Below are positions 16,571 to 25,449 of a stretch of 64,000 bases of DNA, in pieces (within the stretch, counting starts at the first letter, position 1; every line of letters starts with the position of its first letter). The DNA lies in NCBI RefSeq assembly GCF_026240945.1, contig NZ_JAPFPY010000003.1:1-64000 (forward strand), written 5' to 3'. A model generated the notes under the pieces. The model was not told where the DNA came from, made no database searches, and worked only from the letters and a program-made list of their open reading frames with translations. The stretch comes from Mycolicibacterium sp. J2 (GTDB lineage Bacteria > Actinomycetota > Actinomycetes > Mycobacteriales > Mycobacteriaceae). The translations under genes were made by a program, and so were the position numbers.

Positions 16571-17779
16571 TCACAGCACGTCTGCTGTGGGCAGTGCTGA
16601 CTGCGCTCCGAGTGCTTCCAGTGCCAGGGCGACTTGGGCCAGCCAGAGGGTGTCGGTCAGTGGTCGTCCGGTGAGCTCGGCGAATCGGCGCAGTCGGTAG
16701 TTCACCGTGTTGCGATGACAGTGCATGATCTCGGCCGTGGCTGCCACCGACTGGCCCAGTCGCAACCAGTTTTGGATCGTCGCGATGAAGGGCCGAGCCC
16801 TCTCGGGCGGTAGCGCCAGCACCGGCCCTAGGGTTGCGGTCACGACAGCCTCGGCCGCGTCGGGAGAGCTGGCGAGTAACACGGGCAGTACGTCGCGGTT
16901 GTAGCGAGTGCTCGGTCGTTCCTTGCCGCAGGCGTTCATCGCGACCTGGGCCTGCGCACGAGCTTTCGAGCAGTCGGAGATTGCGGCGAAGGGGCCGCTG
17001 AGGCCGATCAGGATCGGGACGTCAGCGCAAATGCTCTCGACAATGCCGTCCAATGCGTCGGCCCGGCTCGGTCGAAGGGCCACGATCCCCACTTGAGAAT
17101 GAGCCGCGAGGCGAAACCACGAACCCTGGACTGCGGGATGCGCGGAGATGAGCGTCTCGATGTCGGGAGGTGACTGTTCGACCACGGGGGCCATTGCGGT
17201 GGCGGCAAGCACCGTCAGGTGGCCTGACCGGGGCAGGCCGAGCGCGGCGACCGCGTCCCAGAACAGTGCGCCGATGCTCGATTCGTTGAACAGCACCGTG
17301 TCGAGCAGGGCTGCTCGCACTTGCTCATTGCGCCGTGCGTCGCGGATCTCGATTTCCCGGAAAACCGCGTGCGCGCGAAGCGAATTGGTGTTCATCCACG
17401 CGAAGATGGACGGTGTCGCCGCGACGAGCGCCGCCTTGTCGATTTGCTTCGTGGCAGCCAGAGATGCGAGCTCGTCCCAGATGGTCGCCGCCCCTAGTCG
17501 GTAAGCGTGCAACAGGCTCGAGAGGGTCAGTCCCTCGTCGGCCCGCCACCGGATCGCCGAATCAAAGCTGATGTTGTCCGGTTCAGCGCCTCGGTCGATC
17601 CACGCGAGCATTTCGTCGAGGTAATCGGAGATGTTGACGCGCACGGTTTCGTCGTTGTCGCTGCTGTGCAGGTAATCCGGAACTTCACTGCGGAGCCTGG
17701 CGAGAACTTTGGCGACGATGGCATCCGACTGCTGGCGGACACGCTCGACCAGGACTGCCAGTGGTCGCTGCTCCGCCAT
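16571..17779 (-). CDS. PucR-family transcriptional regulator
   Basis: Protein of 402 aa. The C-terminus (about 340-395) has the PucR/CdaR helix-turn-helix with the hallmark MHCHRNTVNYRLRR and LWLAQVALALEAL; the central part resembles a GGDEF-like sensory domain (LIGLSGPFAAISDCSKARAQA), and the N-terminus an RsbRD-type helical domain. Such regulators activate catabolic genes in response to the pathway substrate. TACGAT (17786-17791) ends six bases before ATG, indicating a leaderless message. It is divergent from the hydrolase-decarboxylase cluster and probably controls it. Confidence 0.85.
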   Translation of the reverse strand: MAEQRPLAVLVERVRQQSDAIVAKVLARLRSEVPDYLHSSDNDETVRVNISDYLDEMLAWIDRGAEPDNISFDSAIRWRADEGLTLSSLLHAYRLGAATIWDELASLAATKQIDKAALVAATPSIFAWMNTNSLRAHAVFREIEIRDARRNEQVRAALLDTVLFNESSIGALFWDAVAALGLPRSGHLTVLAATAMAPVVEQSPPDIETLISAHPAVQGSWFRLAAHSQVGIVALRPSRADALDGIVESICADVPILIGLSGPFAAISDCSKARAQAQVAMNACGKERPSTRYNRDVLPVLLASSPDAAEAVVTATLGPVLALPPERARPFIATIQNWLRLGQSVAATAEIMHCHRNTVNYRLRRFAELTGRPLTDTLWLAQVALALEALGAQSALPTADVL

Positions 17780-17806
17780 GCACGGATCGTAGAACGACCC
17801 ACCCCT

Positions 17807-17822
17807 TTGTGCACCGGCACAA
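17807..17822. promoter_or_regulatory. Inverted repeat between PucR gene and catabolic cluster
   Basis: TTGTGC and GCACAA form perfect 6-bp arms with a 4-base spacer, 28 bases before the PucR start and 50 before the hydrolase. Being the only strong symmetry in the short divergent region, it is the best candidate for the PucR binding site. Confidence 0.5.
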
Positions 17823-17872
17823 CGTCGGGGACGTCGAGTATGGGCTGCGGTTCATTGTGATGTCCGCACCCG

Positions 17873-18718
17873 ATGACCACCATTTCCATGATGAGTGCCC
17901 CGACCGATCAGACCATCGTTTTGATCCACGGACTGTGGATGACGCCACTTGCCTGGGAAGACTGGGTTGCGCGTTATCAGGCCCGCGGATTCACCGTGCT
18001 GACCCCTGGCTATCCCGGCGTAGCCCCCGGCCCGGCCGGGGTCGCCGCGCTGCGCGAAGACCCCGCTCCCCTGGCGGACCTCGGCGTGCGAGAGGTCTTC
18101 GACCACCTCGCGGGAATCATCGAGGAACTACCGCACCCGCCGATCCTCATGGGGCACTCGTTCGGCGGCACCTTCGTCCAGCTGCTGCTTGACGCCGGTT
18201 ACGGACGCTCGGGCGTGTCAATCGACGGCGCAGCTGTGAAAGGGCTTAAGGCGCTACCATTCTCGGAAATCAGGGCTACATTTCCGGTATTGAGAAATCC
18301 CGCCAACCTCCATCGCGCGGTACCCATCACGCCCGCGCAATTTCACTACGCGTTCACCAACACGCTCACAGAGTCGGCGTCCCAGGCCGCTTATGAACGC
18401 TATGCCGTCCCCGTGCCGGCCCGGATCTTGTTCCAAGGTGGATTGGCCAACGTCACCGCCCACGCGGCCACCACATACAACTTCGCCAACGACGAGCGGC
18501 CGCCACTCTTGTTCGTCTCCGGTGGGCGCGATCACATCCTGCCGCCTGTGGTGCAGCACGAAAACTACACCAAGAACGTCAAGCATTCGGCCGCGATCAC
18601 CGCCTACAAGATGTTCCCAGAGCGTGATCATTTCACCTGCGGCGCACCAGGATGGGAAGAAGTAGCCGACTTCGCTCTGACTTGGGCGCTGGACCCCGTA
18701 CCCGGGGAACTCGACTGA
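17873..18718 (+). CDS. Alpha/beta hydrolase
   Basis: Protein of 281 aa. Oxyanion region HGLWMTP at 19-25, nucleophile elbow GHSFGG with Ser96, an acid in GGRDHI near 225 and a histidine in ERDHFTCG near 255 complete a serine-hydrolase triad. The size suits a monoacylglycerol-lipase or esterase/lactonase relative. ATG choices at 17873, 17888 and 17891 exist. It is the first gene of a five-gene plus-strand cluster and may open or hydrolyse the substrate of the pathway; substrate unknown. Confidence 0.8.
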   Translation: MTTISMMSAPTDQTIVLIHGLWMTPLAWEDWVARYQARGFTVLTPGYPGVAPGPAGVAALREDPAPLADLGVREVFDHLAGIIEELPHPPILMGHSFGGTFVQLLLDAGYGRSGVSIDGAAVKGLKALPFSEIRATFPVLRNPANLHRAVPITPAQFHYAFTNTLTESASQAAYERYAVPVPARILFQGGLANVTAHAATTYNFANDERPPLLFVSGGRDHILPPVVQHENYTKNVKHSAAITAYKMFPERDHFTCGAPGWEEVADFALTWALDPVPGELD

Positions 18719-18756
18719 ATCCCTTTTGCAACTGCGTACGAAAGTAGCGACCTTCC

Positions 18757-20370
18757 ATGACCACGGTTCGTGCCGCCATTCTCGACCTCTTCCGCTCACA
18801 CGATCTGACTACCTGGTTCGGCAACCCCGGTTCTTCGGAACTGGCTCTACTGCAGGACTTTCCCGATGACTTCCGGTACTTCCTCGGCCTGCAGGAGATG
18901 ATTCCGGTCGGGATGGCCGACGCATACGCGCAAATCACCCGCCGCCCGGCGGTGGTCAATCTGCACACCGCACCCGGCATGGGTAATGCTCAGGGCCAGA
19001 TCTACAACGCCTATGTCAACAAGACGCCGCTGATCATCACCGCGGGCAACCAGCGTCGCACCATGCAAAACCAATACTGTCTGCTGACGAATCACGAACC
19101 GACCACTACTCCAAAGCCGTTCGTGAAATGGGCAGCCGAGCCGGCGATCGCCAGTGAGGCACCGGCTGTACTGGCCCGTGCCATCCACCTGGCGACCACC
19201 CCGCCCATGGGACCGGTGTTCGTGTCGCTTCCGATGGACGATATGCCGGTCGAGCTCACCGAGGAGCAACTCGCCAATACCCACGTGGTTCGCGACCGGA
19301 CCGTGACTCACGCGACGGGATTCCCGACCGAGTTGGCCGAGCAGATCAGTGCCCGGTTGGACGCGGCATCATCACCGGTGATCGTCGTCGGCGGCGATAT
19401 CGACCGCTACGACGCCTATGACGCGGTCGTCGAACTCGCCGAACGCACCGAATCACCGGTGTTCACAGCGCCATTGACCGGTTGGAGTGGCTTTCCGGAG
19501 AACCACCGCCTCTATCGCGGCACTCTGCCGCCGGGCGCTGGGTGGATCTCGCAAATGCTTGCCGGGCATGACCTGATCCTGACCATCGGGACTGCGGTAT
19601 TCCGCTATTACCCGCTGGTGCCCGGGCCATACCTCCCGGAAGGAGCGAGCCTGATCCAGATCACCAACGATGCCGACGAGGCGGCCCGCGCGCCCGTCGG
19701 AGATGCGATCGTCGCCGACGTCCGCACCGCCACCCAAGCTCTCGCAGCGACGGCAAAACGCACCGAACGCCCGGCCCCTGCTGCGCGCGCCGCGGCGCCC
19801 GAGCGCGCCTCGGCCGATGCACCACTCAAGCCGCAAGACCTCTGGACGGCCGTCGCTCACGCCGCCCCCACCGACACCTTGTGGGTCAGCGAGGCGGGTA
19901 GCAACGAGATCCCCATGACCGAGTCCATCCGCCCGGGCAGACCGATGTCACATCTTTCGGCCGCCGGGGGTGGACTCGGTTGGGGTCTGCCCGCCTCGGT
20001 CGGCGCCCAGATCGCAGCCCCCGATCGGCCGGTCGTGGCGTTGATGGGCGACGGATCCATGCACTATGCCATCACCGCCCTGTGGAGTGCGGCCCGCTAC
20101 AGCATCCCGATCACCGTGGTCGTGGCATCCAACGCCGAGTACGGCGTGGTCAAAGAATTCGGTGTCTGGGAGAAGACGCCCAATGTGCCCGGGCTCGACA
20201 TCCCTGGCCTCGACGTCGTCGGCACCGCGTCCAGCTATGGCGTCGATGCGCACGAAGCGCACAGTTCTGACGACGTCTACGAGTTGGTCAAGTCCGGCAT
20301 CGCCGACCGCACTCGACCCACCCTGATCAACGCGCACACCACTCCCGTCCCGAGTGGATTCGGCAGCTAG
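18757..20370 (+). CDS. mdlC: Benzoylformate decarboxylase-like ThDP enzyme
   Basis: Protein of 537 aa, colinear with Pseudomonas benzoylformate decarboxylase as I remember it. Ser26 (FGNPGSSE), Glu47 (LQE) and His70 (VNLHTAPG) fall at the same numbers as the enzyme's active-site residues, and the ThDP site GDGSMHYAITALWSAA is intact. The fourth active-site residue, His281 of the Pseudomonas enzyme (VFRYH), is Tyr285 here (VFRYY). It should decarboxylate a 2-oxo acid to an aldehyde. The neighbouring hydroxy-acid oxidase could supply the 2-oxo acid. Aromatic substrate is plausible, not proven. Confidence 0.82.
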   Translation: MTTVRAAILDLFRSHDLTTWFGNPGSSELALLQDFPDDFRYFLGLQEMIPVGMADAYAQITRRPAVVNLHTAPGMGNAQGQIYNAYVNKTPLIITAGNQRRTMQNQYCLLTNHEPTTTPKPFVKWAAEPAIASEAPAVLARAIHLATTPPMGPVFVSLPMDDMPVELTEEQLANTHVVRDRTVTHATGFPTELAEQISARLDAASSPVIVVGGDIDRYDAYDAVVELAERTESPVFTAPLTGWSGFPENHRLYRGTLPPGAGWISQMLAGHDLILTIGTAVFRYYPLVPGPYLPEGASLIQITNDADEAARAPVGDAIVADVRTATQALAATAKRTERPAPAARAAAPERASADAPLKPQDLWTAVAHAAPTDTLWVSEAGSNEIPMTESIRPGRPMSHLSAAGGGLGWGLPASVGAQIAAPDRPVVALMGDGSMHYAITALWSAARYSIPITVVVASNAEYGVVKEFGVWEKTPNVPGLDIPGLDVVGTASSYGVDAHEAHSSDDVYELVKSGIADRTRPTLINAHTTPVPSGFGS

Positions 20371-20383
20371 GAGCCCACGTTTC

Positions 20384-22210
20384 ATGGATCAATCCATAGT
20401 TTCGGCATTTGCCGACGCACTCAGCATTCCCGGCGCGGTTGCCGCTGATGCCTCCACGCTGGCCGAAAATGCGAAAGACTACTGGGGTTTCGGCCACGAG
20501 CCCGGCCTGGTATTACGCCCGCAGAGCACCGACGACGTCGTCGCAATCGTCAAAGTCGCCGCCAAACATGATGTCGCGCTGGTCACCCGCGGCGGGGCGT
20601 CGAACTGTAGCGCGGGCGTCATGGCTGGTTCTGATCGGGCAGTGATCGATCTGACCGCGATGAACCGTATCCTCGACATCGACCCACATGCACGAACCGC
20701 CCGAGTGCAGCCAGGGGTCATCAATTTTGATCTGCAGGAGCAGTTGGCACCCCACCGTGTGGTGTTCTCGCCAGACCCGGTATCGGCACACTTGGCGACC
20801 ATCGGTGGCAACATCATCGAAAATGCCGGCGGCCCGCATGCTTTGAAGTACGGCGTCACCTACAACCACGTGGTGTCTGTGCAAGCTGTGCTCGCCGACG
20901 GCTCAGTCGTCCGGTTCAGCGCCGATGACGACGGCCCCGATCTGCTGGGGGTGCTCATCGGTTCAGAAGGCACTCTGGCGATCCTCACCGAGGCCACGGT
21001 GGCACTGCGGCCGCTCCCGCCGGTCACCCGCAGCCTGATGGGCAGTTTCGCCACCGCGCGGGACGCAGCCGAAACCATCGCCGCGATCATTCAGACCGGC
21101 ACCGTGCCCGCCGCGGTCGAGTGGCTAGACCGCGCCGGTATCAACGGGCTGCAGCAATTCACCGACACCGGCTATCCCACCGACGTCGACGCGATCGTGC
21201 TGATCGACGTCGACGGCACCGCCGATGAAGTCAGCCGGGATGCCCAGATTGTGGACAAGATATTGCACGAGCGTGCCTTGGAGGTGCGCCGCGCCGATGA
21301 CGACGATGCCCGGGCCAGACTGTGGTACGGGCGGCTGCATGCCCCCGACGCCGTGGTGAGAAGCGGGAAAGGATTCTTCATCGGTGATGTCACGGTGCCC
21401 CGCCAGCACATTCCGGAGATGCAGCAGGCCATCCAGGACGCCGCCGAGAGGCACGCCGATGCGCTGCTGTTCATCGCCGTGACCGGCCATGCCGGCGACG
21501 GGGATCTACACCCCACCACCTTCTACGACAAGGAAAACCCTGCGGCCGCGGCCGCACTGGAGGCGGCCAACAACGAGATCATCGAAGCGGCCCTGCGACT
21601 TGGCGGCACCATCACCGGCGAGCACGGGGTCGGCACCGAGAAGATCCAGTTCATGACCAAACGCTTCACTCCCGTCGAGATCGCGGCTCAGCGCGTCCTC
21701 AAGCAGGTCTTCGACCCCGCGCACCGCTTCAATCCCGGCATCATGCTGCCCGAGGTGTCACCAGAAGAACCGGCGCTCCCGTCATTCGAAGCCGCTGTGC
21801 GCGCCGCGCTCGATCATGTACCCCATTCGGCTGACCGAACCGACGGTGCGGACACCTCGGTCGAGGTCAACACCGGCAACCTGAACCTGGTGGTCGGCGC
21901 CGCAGCGACCCTCGGTGAACTCGCGAACAAGCTTGCCGAACAAGGCGTCACGTGCCCGGCGATCCCCACGGCAGGCGCTGACCGCAGCGTCGGTGAACTG
22001 ATCGCCACTGCCCGGGGCGCAGAACGGCTTGCCGTGCGGCACGGATTGCTCGGCGTCGAGGTCGTTCTTGCCGACGGCGCCGAGGCCCGCTTCGGCGGAC
22101 TGAACATGAAGGACGTTGCGGGCTATGACACCAAACGCCTTTTCATCGGCGGCGAGAACGCATTCGGGACGATCACACGGGCGGTCTTCAAGATCGCTGT
22201 GGCCCGGTGA
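20384..22210 (+). CDS. FAD-linked 2-hydroxy-acid oxidase, GlcD-GlcE fusion
   Basis: Protein of 608 aa. Residues about 40-465 are a GlcD/LldD-like FAD-linked oxidase: FAD-binding VTRGGASNCSAG and HLATIGGNIIENAGGPHALKYG, C-terminal domain with VTGHAGDGDLHP and GEHGVGTEKIQ. From about 490 a second, shortened FAD-binding half of GlcE type follows (LNLVVGAAATLGELANKL, GRS-like DRSVGELIATARG, RFGGLNMKDVAGYDTKRLFIG). In E. coli glycolate oxidase these are separate subunits, so this looks like a gene fusion. ATG 20384 chosen with GGAG 11 bases upstream. It should oxidise a 2-hydroxy acid, feeding the decarboxylase before it. Confidence 0.82.
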   Translation: MDQSIVSAFADALSIPGAVAADASTLAENAKDYWGFGHEPGLVLRPQSTDDVVAIVKVAAKHDVALVTRGGASNCSAGVMAGSDRAVIDLTAMNRILDIDPHARTARVQPGVINFDLQEQLAPHRVVFSPDPVSAHLATIGGNIIENAGGPHALKYGVTYNHVVSVQAVLADGSVVRFSADDDGPDLLGVLIGSEGTLAILTEATVALRPLPPVTRSLMGSFATARDAAETIAAIIQTGTVPAAVEWLDRAGINGLQQFTDTGYPTDVDAIVLIDVDGTADEVSRDAQIVDKILHERALEVRRADDDDARARLWYGRLHAPDAVVRSGKGFFIGDVTVPRQHIPEMQQAIQDAAERHADALLFIAVTGHAGDGDLHPTTFYDKENPAAAAALEAANNEIIEAALRLGGTITGEHGVGTEKIQFMTKRFTPVEIAAQRVLKQVFDPAHRFNPGIMLPEVSPEEPALPSFEAAVRAALDHVPHSADRTDGADTSVEVNTGNLNLVVGAAATLGELANKLAEQGVTCPAIPTAGADRSVGELIATARGAERLAVRHGLLGVEVVLADGAEARFGGLNMKDVAGYDTKRLFIGGENAFGTITRAVFKIAVAR

Positions 22211-22213
22211 GTC

Positions 22214-23110
22214 ATGTCGTGGCAGATGCATGCCATCGCGGCCTATGCCCGTCTGGTGCGCCGACCCCGCACATACGCCACCACGCAGAGCGCACGCGAT
22301 TATCTGGCGAAGCCCAAAGGCAGTGGCCAACCTCCGTCACATCTCGGGAGGTCAAACCGCTACCTCGTCACTCACGAGACCGTCGTCGGGTTCGACTGCT
22401 ACTCCGTGCGTTCGACAACCGATCGCACCAATGACGGACCGTCGGTCGTCTACGTGCACGGGGGTGCCTACGTCAACGAGATCCAGCCCGAGCACTGGAA
22501 GATGATCTGCGCGATCGTCGACGCGACGGGGTGCTCGGTGCAGGTGCCGCTCTACGGTCTCGCGCCGCAGCACCGTGCCGAGCAGGCGATCGATTTCCTC
22601 CTGGAGGTGACAGGTCGCGCCGCGCTCCGCGGGCCGTTCTACATGGTCGGCGACTCTTCCGGTGCAGGGCTGGCGCTGGCTACGACACAATCGATAATCA
22701 GTGAAGCAACCACCCCGCCCATCGGACTCACGCTGATCAGCCCCTGGCTGGACATCGGGCTGACCAATCCCGCCATCGCCACGATCGCCGAACGCGACCC
22801 CTGGCTGGCCGTTCCCGGGCTGCGCGAGTGCGGCCGGGTATGGTCCGGAGGTCTCGCCGCGGACGACAACCGAGTCAGCCCCATTTTTGGTGCGCTACAC
22901 AATCTTCCACCGATCGACCTGTACGTCGGCGACCGCGATATCTTCGTCGGCGACTGCCGCCGGCTACGCGATAGCGTCGGCCCAGATCGCATCACCTATC
23001 ACGAGCAACCCGGCGCGATCCATGTATACCCGCTGCTGCCCGTCCCGGAGGGAAAGGCGGCACGGCACAGACTGCTCTCCCACATGCGCGCCGCCCTACG
23101 CCTGACATAA
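22214..23110 (+). CDS. HSL-family esterase (alpha/beta hydrolase)
   Basis: Protein of 298 aa of the hormone-sensitive-lipase class: oxyanion motif HGGAY at 82-86, nucleophile GDSSGAGLAL with Ser148, acid near VGDRDIFVGD and histidine in HEQPGAIHVYP. The ATG lies three bases after the preceding stop. Esterases of this class cleave small or medium acyl esters or lactones. It is inside the presumed hydroxy-acid catabolic cluster; its substrate may be an ester entering the path. Confidence 0.82.
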   Translation: MSWQMHAIAAYARLVRRPRTYATTQSARDYLAKPKGSGQPPSHLGRSNRYLVTHETVVGFDCYSVRSTTDRTNDGPSVVYVHGGAYVNEIQPEHWKMICAIVDATGCSVQVPLYGLAPQHRAEQAIDFLLEVTGRAALRGPFYMVGDSSGAGLALATTQSIISEATTPPIGLTLISPWLDIGLTNPAIATIAERDPWLAVPGLRECGRVWSGGLAADDNRVSPIFGALHNLPPIDLYVGDRDIFVGDCRRLRDSVGPDRITYHEQPGAIHVYPLLPVPEGKAARHRLLSHMRAALRLT

Positions 23111-23135
23111 GCACGCCGGCCACCCCGTTCATGAG

Positions 23136-24449
23136 ATGAGCACAACAGCGATGAGCCGCACGGATGCCTTTCCGCACGCCACCACCCTCGAGAGCCTGCG
23201 CTTCACCACGTTGCTGGCGTTGCCCAACGTTGCCGGGGGGCTGTTCAGCCGCCGGCCAACAGTGGCCGCCGTGCTGGACCGCGCCGGGGTCGCCGGCCGT
23301 GCGCACCGACTGCTCACCGCACTGCATCGGCGTTACGGTGACGGGCCCATCTGGGTGAATGTGGGACGCACACCGACACTGATTGTCCTCGGCCCCGAGC
23401 AGATCCGCTTCGCCCTCGAGCACGCGCCGGATCCCTTCGCCTCCGACCCTGAACCAAAGCGATCGGGAATGACCAAGTTTCAGCCGCATGCCTTGACCAT
23501 TTCTCGGGGTGCGCAGTGGTCGGATCGCCGCCACTTCACCGAGACCGTCTTGTCGAACGCCACGGGTCCCGGCGCGATCGCAGGTCGTTGTGAGGAGGTT
23601 GCTCGCGAGGAAGCACGGTCTATGCCCGACCGGCTCACCTGGCACCAATTCCACAGTGCGATACAGCGACTCGCACGGCGCATCATTCTCGGTGACAGTG
23701 CATCTGCGGACACGCGCGTTTCCGACCAACTGGTCACGCTGATGAGAGCAGCCAACCCGCCAGGCAACGGCGACGCGCGGCTGCTGAAGGACTTCCTGGC
23801 CACGCTGGAGCGCTACGTGGCGGCCGCTGAGGCCGACAGCCTGGTGGGATGTTTCGCGGCGGCACCCACCAGCGACATCACGTTTCCGACCCATCAAGTC
23901 ACCCACTGGATGTTCGCTATGGGCGACACCCTGGCGATCAACCTCTGGCGGTGCCTCGCGCTGCTGGGCACGGACCCACGCATCCTTGCCACGGCGCAGA
24001 ACAGAATCACCGCAGGGAGTGGCCGCGACTACTTGGCGGGCTGCCTCTCCGAAGCCATGCGATTGTGGCCCACCACGCCCTTGCTGGCGCGCACTCTCAC
24101 CCGGGCAACCGCGTGGGACGGCGAAATGGTGCCGGAAGGGACCCAGGTGATGGTGGTCAACTCGTTCAACCACCGCGACATCGCCTGCGTGCCCTACGCC
24201 AATCGTTTCGACCCCGAGGCCTGGACGGACGGTGACGCGCACACATCCTGGTCGTTCAACTTCTTCAGCCGCGGCCCCCAGGGCTGCCCCGGAGCCGACC
24301 TCGCGCTCCGACTCGGCACCGCGATACTCACCGAACTGCTCAGCGGGCGCAGTCCCACGGCGCCCGGCACCATGCTCGATCCAGAGCGACCGTTGCCGCT
24401 GACGCTCGACCACACGCGGATCGACATTCGCTTCTTGGCTCGCCGCTGA
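23136..24449 (+). CDS. Cytochrome P450
   Basis: Protein of 437 aa. The heme-ligand motif SRGPQGCPG gives Cys384; the K-helix ExxR motif is EAMRLWP near 306-312; the I-helix carries AMGDT in place of the common AGxxT. An unusual N-terminus lacks a membrane anchor. The family (CYP number) cannot be given from sequence reading. It closes the PucR-linked cluster and may hydroxylate the substrate that the hydrolases, oxidase and decarboxylase then process. No ferredoxin or reductase gene is next to it. Confidence 0.9.
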   Translation: MSTTAMSRTDAFPHATTLESLRFTTLLALPNVAGGLFSRRPTVAAVLDRAGVAGRAHRLLTALHRRYGDGPIWVNVGRTPTLIVLGPEQIRFALEHAPDPFASDPEPKRSGMTKFQPHALTISRGAQWSDRRHFTETVLSNATGPGAIAGRCEEVAREEARSMPDRLTWHQFHSAIQRLARRIILGDSASADTRVSDQLVTLMRAANPPGNGDARLLKDFLATLERYVAAAEADSLVGCFAAAPTSDITFPTHQVTHWMFAMGDTLAINLWRCLALLGTDPRILATAQNRITAGSGRDYLAGCLSEAMRLWPTTPLLARTLTRATAWDGEMVPEGTQVMVVNSFNHRDIACVPYANRFDPEAWTDGDAHTSWSFNFFSRGPQGCPGADLALRLGTAILTELLSGRSPTAPGTMLDPERPLPLTLDHTRIDIRFLARR

Positions 24450-24492
24450 CAGCGTCACCGCCGGAGCAGTCCCTGTGGCGCCACACAACGAC

Positions 24493-24517
24493 AAAACCCC
24501 ACCTGAGTGGGGTTTTT
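24493..24517. terminator. Bidirectional rho-independent terminator
   Basis: A 10-bp perfect stem AAAACCCCAC/GTGGGGTTTT with a 4-base loop is followed by a T-run on the plus strand and by TTTT on the minus strand. It ends the P450 cluster and the oppositely read tRNA-Val gene, whose CCA end lies one base beyond. Confidence 0.85.
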
Positions 24518-24518
24518 G

Positions 24519-24593
24519 TGGTGGTCCCGACTGGGATCGAACCAGTGACCTTCCGCGTGTGAGGCGGACGCTCTCCCCCTGAGCTACGAGACC
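24519..24593 (-). tRNA. tRNA-Val (anticodon CAC)
   Basis: On the minus strand the cloverleaf is complete: acceptor GGTCTCG pairs with CGGGACC (one G-U), D-loop TAGCTCAG, anticodon CAC inside CTCACAC, T-loop GGTTCGATCCC, and an encoded CCA at 24519-24521. Confidence 0.93.
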
Positions 24594-24678
24594 GGGGAAC
24601 GACGTGGAACATTAGCACGCTCGGTGCCTGGCTCCCGAATCGCATCGGCGCGGACCGCCGGCCAGTAACGTCTGGCCG

Positions 24679-25092
24679 GTGAACCGTTGGCCCCTCGCCG
24701 TCCTCACGGCAGCCGCGCTGGTGCCGCTGAGCACCCCGGCGGCCGCGGCTGACGACCTGGTGACGTTCATCTCGCCGAGCGGCAACGTCGGCTGCGTCCT
24801 GGACGCTCACTACGCCCGCTGCGACATCGTCGACCGCGATTGGAGTCCGCCGCCGCGGCCGGCCGACTGTGAATTCGACTACGGCCAGGGCATCGGGCTG
24901 GCGCCGGGCGAACCGGCGGCGTTCGTCTGCGCCGGCGATACCACCCTGGGCGGCGAACGGGTGCTCGGCTACGGCGACGCACTGACCCGCGGGCGGCTCA
25001 GGTGCGAGAGTTCCGAGTCCGGGGTCGCGTGCCGGGATACGGGCACTGGCCGCGGGTTCTCGCTCTCACGGGAGATTTACCAGCTGTTTTGA
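24679..25092 (+). CDS. Secreted protein of unknown function (DUF6636-like)
   Basis: Protein of 137 aa with a signal peptide (cleavage likely after PAAAA near 23) and a mature domain with six cysteines: SGNVGCVLDAHYARCDI, ADCEFDYG, AFVCAGD, LRCESS, VACRDT. I recognise it as a mycobacterial secreted family resembling DUF6636. The GTG start follows TAACGT (24666-24671) by seven bases, so it is probably leaderless. Function unknown. Confidence 0.7.
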   Translation: MNRWPLAVLTAAALVPLSTPAAAADDLVTFISPSGNVGCVLDAHYARCDIVDRDWSPPPRPADCEFDYGQGIGLAPGEPAAFVCAGDTTLGGERVLGYGDALTRGRLRCESSESGVACRDTGTGRGFSLSREIYQLF

Positions 25093-25187
25093 CTCTGATT
25101 GCCCTTCGGTTCCAAGTGATTTGTGGTTCTTCGCATGGTTGGACTAATGTTCCATCCCGCACCGGGTGACGATCTCACCCGAGGCAC

Positions 25188-25260
25188 GCGGATGTAGCGC
25201 AGTTGGTAGCGCATCACCTTGCCAAGGTGAGGGTCGCGGGTTCGAATCCCGTCATCCGCT
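25188..25260 (+). tRNA. tRNA-Gly (anticodon GCC)
   Basis: Acceptor GCGGATG pairs with CATCCGC; D-loop TAGCGCAGTTGGTAG; anticodon GCC at 25221-25223 within TTGCCAA; T-loop GGTTCGAATCC. The CCA tail is not encoded. First of three plus-strand tRNAs. Confidence 0.93.
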
Positions 25261-25287
25261 CGAAGGTGCAGTGGCATCAACCCCAGC

Positions 25288-25358
25288 GGTGGAGTGGCCG
25301 AGTGGTGAGGCAACGGCCTGCAAAGCCGTGCACACGGGTTCGATTCCCGTCTCCACCT
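25288..25358 (+). tRNA. tRNA-Cys (anticodon GCA)
   Basis: Acceptor GGTGGAG pairs with CTCCACC; anticodon GCA in CTGCAAA; T-loop GGTTCGATTCC. No encoded CCA. It lies 27 bases after tRNA-Gly. Confidence 0.93.
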
Positions 25359-25374
25359 CCAAAAGTTGGACCCG

Positions 25375-25449
25375 GCGCGATTAGCTCAGCGGGAGAGCGC
25401 TTCCCTGACACGGAAGAGGTCACTGGTTCAATCCCAGTATCGCGCACCA
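25375..25449 (+). tRNA. tRNA-Val (anticodon GAC)
   Basis: Acceptor GCGCGAT pairs with ATCGCGC; D-loop TAGCTCAGC; anticodon GAC in CTGACAC; T-loop GGTTCAATCC; encoded CCA at 25447-25449. Third tRNA of the array. The window thus holds two valine acceptors of different anticodons on opposite strands. Confidence 0.93.

Noticed and set aside
24493..25449. tRNA genes as the integration point of a genomic island
   Set aside because: No integrase, no duplicated tRNA 3' end and no clear attachment repeats were seen near either tRNA set; the catabolic cluster ends in an ordinary terminator.
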